The notes under the pieces were generated by a model. The model had not been told where the DNA came from and did no database searches. It was given only the letters and a program-made list of their open reading frames with translations. This document shows, in pieces, positions 57,706 through 64,000 of a stretch of 64,000 nt of DNA. Origin of the DNA: Lepas anatifera (lineage: Eukaryota; Arthropoda; Thecostraca; Lepadidae); assembly GCA_034440635.1 (NCBI GenBank), contig JAOTON010001526.1, positions 2,117,001 to 2,181,000 on the forward strand, given 5' to 3'. Numbering within the stretch: position 1 is the stretch's first letter; each line of letters starts with the position of its first letter. A program made the translations under genes and the position numbers.

Positions 57706-58412
57706 GCTTTCTTGCAGTCATGCATATTTGGATTTTGGTCCTCATTTTCACTGGCGAACAGAGCGAGTGGGACACCGAACTTGGACAAATGTCCTGCCCT
57801 ACGGCGAGTGGCCGCACCATCAGTGGCGAGCCTAGCTCCTGGAACATCCGGCCGTGCAGCTCGGTTCTTCCATAGTCGAGTTCACCATCACAGCAACGGC
57901 CCATCTAGCTTCAATATTAGCCGTTTGCCACTGTGCGGCGAAGTGGAAGTCAACCCGGGCCCTGGCGGCACTGCTGGAGCACGTTTGAGTATGATAACCC
58001 AAAACGTTCGCAGCATACGCAACAAGCTAGGGGTTTTGCGGGCAAGTGCTCCTGAGCTGCAGAAATTTGATATCGTCGCATGGACAGCAACATGGTTGAG
58101 CGAGACCCTAGACACATCAGAGCTCCAATCGTCACTGCCTGAACACGCCTGGTTCCACCGAGACCGACCTACGCACGCCGGTGGCGTGGCGTGCGCCGTG
58201 CGGTCAGCCATCCCGACCCACAGAAGACAAGATCTGGAGCCCGTCGGTACAGAGGCGCTCGTTATTGACGTGGGGAGTCAGCCAAAACTCGTGTTATGCA
58301 TTATGTACTGCCCACCTGGAGACTTGGCTGCGCTTGAACAATGTCTTGACACAATGTGTAGTATTGCTGTTCGGTATCCAAATAAGTCTGTTCTGTGTGT
58401 CGGAGATTTTAA

Positions 58413-59250
58413 CACGCGCATTGACGGGGGTCTAAGCCACCTTCGCATTGACGGGGGGCGGGTACCCGCCCCCCTAAGATTTCGAGAACCACGGTAGGTA
58501 GCGAAAAACGGTAAAAGGCGTTGGGCTGCCCATCGACTTCTCCATCGAAAACATTTAAACCATTTTTTTGTCAGGTCACATTTAAGGTCACGAGAGGTCA
58601 AAACATACCCGTCACAGGGATAACATGTAAATTCAGTTTTTCGGCCATTACATCTGAACAAGCAAATATAGAGCAAAACGACTTGAACCATATGAATCCT
58701 CTTAGCAAGTCGAATCGAATGATATTTAATTTGACCTTGCTAGGTCAAATCAAGGATTTGACTTGACCTGAGGTCACGTCAGGGTCAAATTATATAAAAT
58801 GCATATCATTAGAACTGCAAAGCCCAGGCGAGTCTAATGCAGCTAAAATAAATGCTCTATCGCCATCCGTTACTGAGTTATTCCGTAAAAACCATTTTTC
58901 CCATGTATTTCCAATGGAGAGGTCATGCCTCGTACCTGACCTTAGGTCATCGATATAAAAATACCGGAACATATTTTAGAGAACTCGGTGGGGCCATTAT
59001 GTGATATGAGTTTCAATCGGATAAGTTCACCCTGCTCCGACTTATGCTATCTTAAACTTTTTTGAGGTCGGGTCACTTGACCTGTACTGGTGACCTGACC
59101 TGAGAGGACCTAACCTAAAAATTTTCACAGAAGTTGTAAAAATGATGAGGGAAAAGGTATACTAAGTACGGCGGCGCTAGGTGCCGCCGTTTTTCTACTA
59201 TCTCCGAAAAACCCGAGGGGGCGGGTACCCGCCCCCCGTCAATGCGCGTG
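58413..59250 (+). mobile_element. TTAA element family B, copy 2, inside the LINE endonuclease
   Basis: It is flanked by TTAA at 58409-58412 and 59251-59254. Termini are CACGCGCATTGACGGGGG and CCCCCGTCAATGCGCGTG. Palindromic GGGCGGGTACCCGCCC lies just inside each end. The interior is rich in AGGTCA/TGACCT half-sites and non-coding. Removing it with one TTAA restores the GDFNVPEVKW endonuclease motif, which confirms the exact ends. Confidence 0.96.
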
Positions 59251-59443
59251 TTAATGTCCCCGAAGTAAAATGGTATGGGAACCCGAACTCGTGCACTGAT
59301 GTACCGCATTGCGTTCGTCTCTCGGCACGTGCCTCACTTTTCATTGAGAGGTTCAATGTTTCTGGTCTGCACCAACATGTGATAACTCCTACTCGGGGAG
59401 ATAATTTTTTGGACTTGGTGTTTTCTAAACATTGTGTCGTTAA

Positions 59444-59893
59444 AGGGAATGTGGCACCTTGGTCGAATCCTGGAATTTAGTGAAATTAGGCGTACTTTTA
59501 GCCAAAAATAATGAAACCACTCATGATTTCTCTGAAAAATGTACAATAAGCTCAATATTTTGTTTTTAAAAATACTCCTCTAGAAAAAGAAATAAATATC
59601 AGCCCGTGGATGATGTCACGATCTGGCAACCACTACCATACTTGAAACACTTCAAGGGCTTCGATTGGCTGATGCTCATCGTGACGTCAGCATATGTCGT
59701 CACACCAGTAGCTCACAACAATGGCCGCTGGCGGCGGGGGGCTGATGGGGGCTGGTGTCAGGTAGGTTTTAGCTTTTTTCTACGGAAATATCGAGTTCCA
59801 TGACAAATGAAATATGGAGTACCGGGTTTTCCGACTTGCTTTACAACTTGGCTACCTCAGTTAAAATCACGTTGTGAAGGTGCCACATTCCCT
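59444..59893. mobile_element. TTAA MITE family A, copy 3, inside the LINE endonuclease
   Basis: It is flanked by TTAA at 59440-59443 and 59894-59897. Ends AGGGAATGTGGCACCTT and AAGGTGCCACATTCCCT are a perfect 17-bp inverted pair. Removing it with one TTAA restores the frame VVNSHVRNGIFDSDH. It is very similar to the copy at 36358, so both are comparatively young. Confidence 0.97.
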
Positions 59894-62055
59894 TTAATTC
59901 ACACGTTCGGAATGGTATATTTGACTCTGATCATGCTGAAATATGTAGTGACGTTGGAGCTGTAACTGACAAGCCACCTTTAGTTAACCGAACCACTGCA
60001 CTTAACTACAAAAGGGCGGATTTCGATGGGATGAGAAGGAGCCTGCAGCTCATACCGTGGGATGCGTTTCTTGAACATTATGTTGATGATGCTGTAGACA
60101 GATTTTATGATGTTCTGGAAGGAGCGACCCGAGACCACATCCCAACGATCACGTTACCGCGGAAATGCCCGCCCTGGTTCGACGCTGGAGTCAGGCCAGC
60201 CCTACGGGACAAGGAAAACCCATTCAAGCGCATGAAAAGAAACCGCTGCCAGCAATCGGTGGATGATTTCGAATCAAAGCGGCGTCAGTTTAAAAGTACA
60301 TCTAGTAAGAAACACTTCGCTTACCTCAAAGGCATGATGGGAGATTTCAAAGTCAAATCCCAAAAGATTTTGGTCATTTCTAAAATGTGTAAAAGGTTCA
60401 AAAGGCCAACTTCCAGTGTTGAAAGCTGGAAACAGGGAGGTATCCGGGGATGTAGATCGGGCTAATTTCTTAAATCGGACCTTTGGTGCCAAATTTACTG
60501 ATCCAAATGTAATAGCATACCCCGAAGAAATCAGTCAAAATTTACCAAATCTAGATAGGTTTCATGTCTCCCGGGATCGTGTTCGGGCCATCTCGAATGA
60601 CCTGGAAATCCACAAAGCCTGCGGCCCGGACGGCATAAGTGCGCGCGTCATGAAAGAGTGCAGAGAAGAATTGGAAAACCCTCTGAGTATCCTGTTCGCG
60701 AAGAGTATGGATCAGGGCGTGTTCCCGAGCAGGTGGGCGGAGGCCATATTGTTCCGATTTTTAAGAAAGGCTCAAAAGTGATACCTGAAAACTACCGCAG
60801 TGTCTCACTCCTCCCGCTGTTCGGCAAAATCATGGAACGCTGTGTATACGAGTCCCTACTTGCCTACGTACAACCTGTACTCACTCAAAAACAACACGGA
60901 TTTGCCCCACGTCGATCTTGACTAATTTGGCAACTCTTCTAAAAAGAGCGTGGGAATCCATTTCCACTGGTCACCAAACAGACGTGATATACATTGACTA
61001 TTCTGCGGCGTTCCAAAGTGTCAACCACAAACTTCTGATTTACAAAATTAAAAAATGCTACAACGTTTCGGGGACTGCTCTAAGTTGGCTCAAAACTTTT
61101 CTCTCAAACCGGAAACAGCGAGTAACCGTCAACGGTAAATGCTCATATTGGACTCTTGTTCGCTCTGGGACGCCGGAGGGTAGTCAGTTATCACCACTGC
61201 TCTTCGCCCTGTTCATTAACGAACTTTCGGAAAAAATTCAGACCAGCATACTACTATTCGCAGACGACGTCAAGCTCTATCATAAAATTACATCTCCAGA
61301 AGATCCAAAACTACTTCAAAATGATCTTGATCAGCTCATCTCATGGTCCAGCGACAGGAAACTAAAATTAAACCCTTCGAAATGTCAAACCTTTAGAATA
61401 ACGCTAAAAAAGAACCCTATACTGGCTACATATAAAATGAATGACACTATTTTGGAACACGTTGAAAAAGTACGCAATCTTGGGGTATGGCTTGACACGA
61501 AATTGACTTTTTCGGAACTTATAAATTTTACAGTTGGCAAAGCGAACAGAGAGATTGGCGTGCTGATGCGGTCGTTTCGGACTTGCCGAACGGCGGGACG
61601 ATTGCAGACAGGCCCCCTTGCAGCTAATTTCGGGAACGTTCGGTCTGTCCTTGAGTATGGGTGCATCATTTGGGGCGGTGCTGCACCCTCTCACCTTGAG
61701 AGAATCGAAAAAATTCAACACAAATTCCTCATATGGTTAGCTTATCACGTCCATGCTTCACGGCCTTCTCGATCACTCTCATATCACGAACTTCTAAAAT
61801 CATTCAATATTAGTAGCTTGGCACAAAGAAGATATCAATACGATGTTTGCTTTGTGCACAAAATTTTCTGCGGTAGAGTGGACTCCGCCTTCCTGCTCGG
61901 ATGTTTCTCACTACATGTTCCCCAGCGTCAAACCCAGGGGCGGGGCATCACAACTCATTCACGTTCCATCCGTCTTAGATGCCAACAAGGACACGATAAA
62001 ACGTGGCTTGTTTACACGAACTGTGCAGAAATTTAACTCTCATACGAGTATGTAA

Positions 62056-62429
62056 CCCGCAGCGGATCCCTTTTGCACCACTTTCTCTTATTTTAGATGG
62101 ACGGTAAAAAAGCATGTTTTAGCAAACCCAGTTTAGTATTTTATGGTATACGCTTCCTTGTGTTTTATGTGACTGTTTGTATGTTTTTACTAGCTCATTT
62201 AGTATCTTGTACATCCCACTGCAGTTTTAACCTATGACTTCACCTTTCAGTGGGTTTTAAGCCTGTTGGTGATGAATTTGAATAAATAAATAAAAATATA
62301 TATATACATGGTTTACTAACAAATTTTATTGTTTATGGCGACACAATCAAAATAAAACTTTCAGTGCTTCATTGTCATTCTTTATGTTCTTGCTCCTTTT
62401 TCCTCGCAGTGTTTTCCTTATTCTACTCA
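62056..62429. other. LINE 3' untranslated region and flank
   Basis: To about 62300 this is the LINE 3' region, ending in TAAA repeats and a short (TA)n. The remainder is unannotated. Confidence 0.6.
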
Positions 62430-62577
62430 CAGGCGGATCCAGGTGGGGGGGGAGGGCAACCGGGAAATTGCCCCCAAACCATCCTGATTTTGCCGATTTT
62501 CTTTAAAATAAATAATTTACACGATTTTGGGCTCCATTGCCCCCCCCCCATCCAAACCATCGGCCTAGATACATCCC
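62430..62577. repeat. MITE-like repeat, family 3, copy 2
   Basis: CAGGCGGATCCAGGTGGG begins it. GATTTTCTTTAAAAT, CGATTTTGGGC and CATTGCCCCCCC blocks and CATCGGCCTAGAT near the end parallel 32126-32262. Confidence 0.65.
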
Positions 62578-62679
62578 TAATTTGACTTGTGTTTAGTGGG
62601 GAAAGAAATTGACAAGGCGAAGGACAAAACGATTCTGGAACATCAGGCCAACAGAAGACATGGTTTGTGGGAAGGTTAA

Positions 62680-63429
62680 CCCTGCCCCCGAGGGGGCCAT
62701 CGATGGCCCCTGGTTTTCCGGGATAGCAGAAAACGACGAGGCGCAGCACCGCGGTTGGGGCTCACCTCTCGCTTTTTCATATCCTGAAATTTTTGGTCCA
62801 GGTCGGTCCCAGACGAGGTAAGGTCCCTCTTCCTTTAGGCTCTGTAGGTTTTAAGTCGATCGTTTGAAATTTCACTTCTGCCCCTCGGGTCTAGGTGTTT
62901 CGGGTTTTGTTTCGTGCCTGGGTCGTCGGGCGCCTTCCTTGGAAAGCTGGGGAAAGCTATTTCTGATATAAAGCCAAAAATGATTGCAATACTCGACTGC
63001 TCGACAACGTTTTGGCTTTTCGGATCCCGGGGTCTTTTGCCTTTGCTTTTAGGTCTCGGTCCGGGTAAAACAGTATTTGCACTTTGCCTATTGTGCTGGA
63101 GGGTGAACAACACCACGTGTTTGTTTGTCTGGTTTTTTGTATAGGCGGTCCTTTTGCTTTGGTGACCTGGTTATTGGGTCCGAGGTGCCTTGGCGGTAAC
63201 CACTGGCGGGGGTCTTTCGTTGCATAGCGGAAAAGTACTGGCATTTGCTTAATGTCTTTACCGGCCTATGGCTCTATGACATAGGTTATGGTTTGTTAAT
63301 TTGCTATTTGGTGAAATAGCGATCTTGCCTATTTGCCTCTGGGGTACCTTGCCTGGCCAAACATGCGTTTTTTACTGATTCGGGTTTTTTTGGTTTGGTG
63401 CCTTTTTGGTTGGGGCGGGGGGCCCGGGG
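62680..63429. mobile_element. Candidate piggyBac-like TTAA element, 750 bp
   Basis: TTAA at 62676-62679 is followed by CCCTGCCCCCGAGGGGGCC, and GGGGCGGGGGGCCCGGGG precedes TTAA at 63430-63433. The terminal match is GC-driven and imperfect. A perfect 18-bp palindrome GGGGCCATCGATGGCCCC lies at 62693-62710 just inside the left end, similar in placement to the subterminal hairpins of the other TTAA elements. Frames inside match nothing. Confidence 0.45.
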
Positions 63430-63433
63430 TTAA

Positions 63434-63680
63434 AACCGATTCTGGATCATGCAACCAGAATTAGCTTGTCTAAAGGTTTCAGAGGGAGTTTGATGGGCGG
63501 TTCATGAAATTTTTCAGGTGCAGGTGGGGCCAGTATAGAAGTAATAAAGAACCGATGTCTTACATTCTGAGTGGTACCGTCCAGGATTGTGATTTGTAGG
63601 TACTCGATGAGTGGTACAATTAGTAGTCATGCAACCAGCATCACAGAATTACGTGTTTGGAAACTATATATGGATCTTAA
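63434..63680. other. Unannotated flank
   Basis: ATGAGTGGTAC-type and CATGCAACCAG phrases repeat (63445/63628 and 63570/63608). No gene was recognised. Confidence 0.4.
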
Positions 63681-64000
63681 CACGCGCACTGGAGGGGGCC
63701 CTCGGAGGCCCCCCTCCCACCTGTTTTCCGAGGTGGCTGGAGAACCGCTCGTAGCCGAAAAAGGAAACGTGGCCACATTTAACAGCATTTAATAGCGCGT
63801 CCATTGGTGAAAACTTTTTGAAAATCGGCCAGAAAATTTTTTGACTTATAGGCTTTCAAAGTCAGACCTGCATTTTGAGATCGCCGTAAACGCGCGGTCG
63901 GACCAGTTAGCTTGCATTGAAGACCGAGTGGTGACGTCATAACGTCATATAAGCGGGACTATATGTCAAGGTCACTTCACATGAAAGTCAAGGTCAAGGT
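63681..64000 (+). mobile_element. TTAA element family B, copy 3, left end only (runs off window)
   Basis: TTAA at 63677-63680 precedes CACGCGCACTGGAGGGGGCC, followed by a GGGGCCCTCGGAGGCCCC hairpin. It then aligns with 17673 onward (GGAGAACCGCTCGTAGCC, GACTTATAGGCTTTCAAAGT). TCAAGGTCA appears at 63966 and 63988. The right end lies beyond the window. Confidence 0.85.

Larger units (their letters stand above)
57720..62055 (+). pseudogene. Near full-length CR1/Jockey-like LINE: leader, 2A-like motif, endonuclease, reverse transcriptase
   Basis: In order: hydrophobic leader MHIWILVLIFTGEQS (57720 on); a frameshift; NISRLPLCGEVEVNPGP (2A-like at 57937-57963, Glu replacing the usual Asp); ITQNVRSIRNKLGVL; DIVAWTATWLSE, where the catalytic Glu of the ETWL motif is Ala; MYCPPGD; CVGDFN broken by a TTAA element at 58413; VPEVKWYGNPNS; DNFLDLVFSKHCVV broken by a TTAA MITE at 59444; FDSDHAEI; then CGPDGISARVMKE, ENYRSVSLLPLFGKIME, YIDYSAAFQSVNHKLL, SGTPEGSQLSPLLFALF, FADDVKLY and NLGVWLDTKLTF to EYGCIIWGGAA. 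Frameshifts occur near 60770 and 60918 and after 61910. The 3' end is TTGAATAAATAAATAAA at about 62277-62293. It is inactive. Confidence 0.93.

Noticed and set aside
57395..57904. 169-codon minus-strand frame
   Set aside because: Antisense shadow of the LINE 5' end (tRNA-like segment, leader and 2A region).

Overview
This is a eukaryotic, almost certainly invertebrate-animal, window with no intact single-copy host gene that I can recognise. It contains no bacterial-style gene density, operons, rRNA or genuine tRNA genes. It does contain decayed CR1/Jockey-like non-LTR retrotransposons (LINEs), tRNA-headed SINEs, many short DNA transposons with readable target-site duplications (TSDs), long microsatellites and two large minisatellites. 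2A-like peptides in LINE leaders are known from marine invertebrates such as sea urchin, amphioxus and molluscs. I cannot fix the phylum from sequence alone.

Region by region. 1-7 kb: a foldback MITE, a 40-bp tandem repeat, a GC-rich island with possible regulatory sites, and two hAT-type MITEs. 7.2-20.3 kb: a decayed, intronless copy of an uncharacterised protein family (pieces at 7.9-8.7, 17.3 and 18.7-19.3 kb). It is bracketed by diverged inverted repeats and split by an 8.6-kb hAT-like element with an 8-bp TSD. That hAT element holds a TTAA element, a second hAT copy of the same family (itself hit by a LINE tail), and a 1.5-kb CT-rich microsatellite. 20.8-33 kb: a tandem duplication, a SINE, and what looks like a TA-flanked element containing one antisense LINE. 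The LINE is cut by a 4.5-kb hAT-like element with perfect TSDs, which holds a further MITE. 33.4-40.7 kb: a 7.3-kb palindromic foldback-like element with about 2-kb arms, one terminus of which is hit by a small mariner/Tc1 element.

41-57 kb: GC-rich islands with candidate transcription-factor sites, a 57-bp minisatellite split by a hAT MITE, a series of hAT MITEs with 8-bp TSDs, and a 1.6-kb minisatellite split by a SINE. 57.6-62.3 kb: a near full-length but broken sense-strand LINE (tRNA-like 5' region, hydrophobic leader, 2A-like motif, endonuclease, reverse transcriptase) carrying two TTAA MITEs whose removal restores the reading frame. 62.4-64 kb: further MITE and TTAA elements running off the window.

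Functionally, the window records layered transposition rather than a pathway. The most informative items are the LINE leader/2A/tRNA-like architecture seen in two copies, the inverted-repeat-bracketed uncharacterised gene family, the giant foldback element, and a TTAA family that disperses TCAAGGTCA nuclear-receptor-type motifs.
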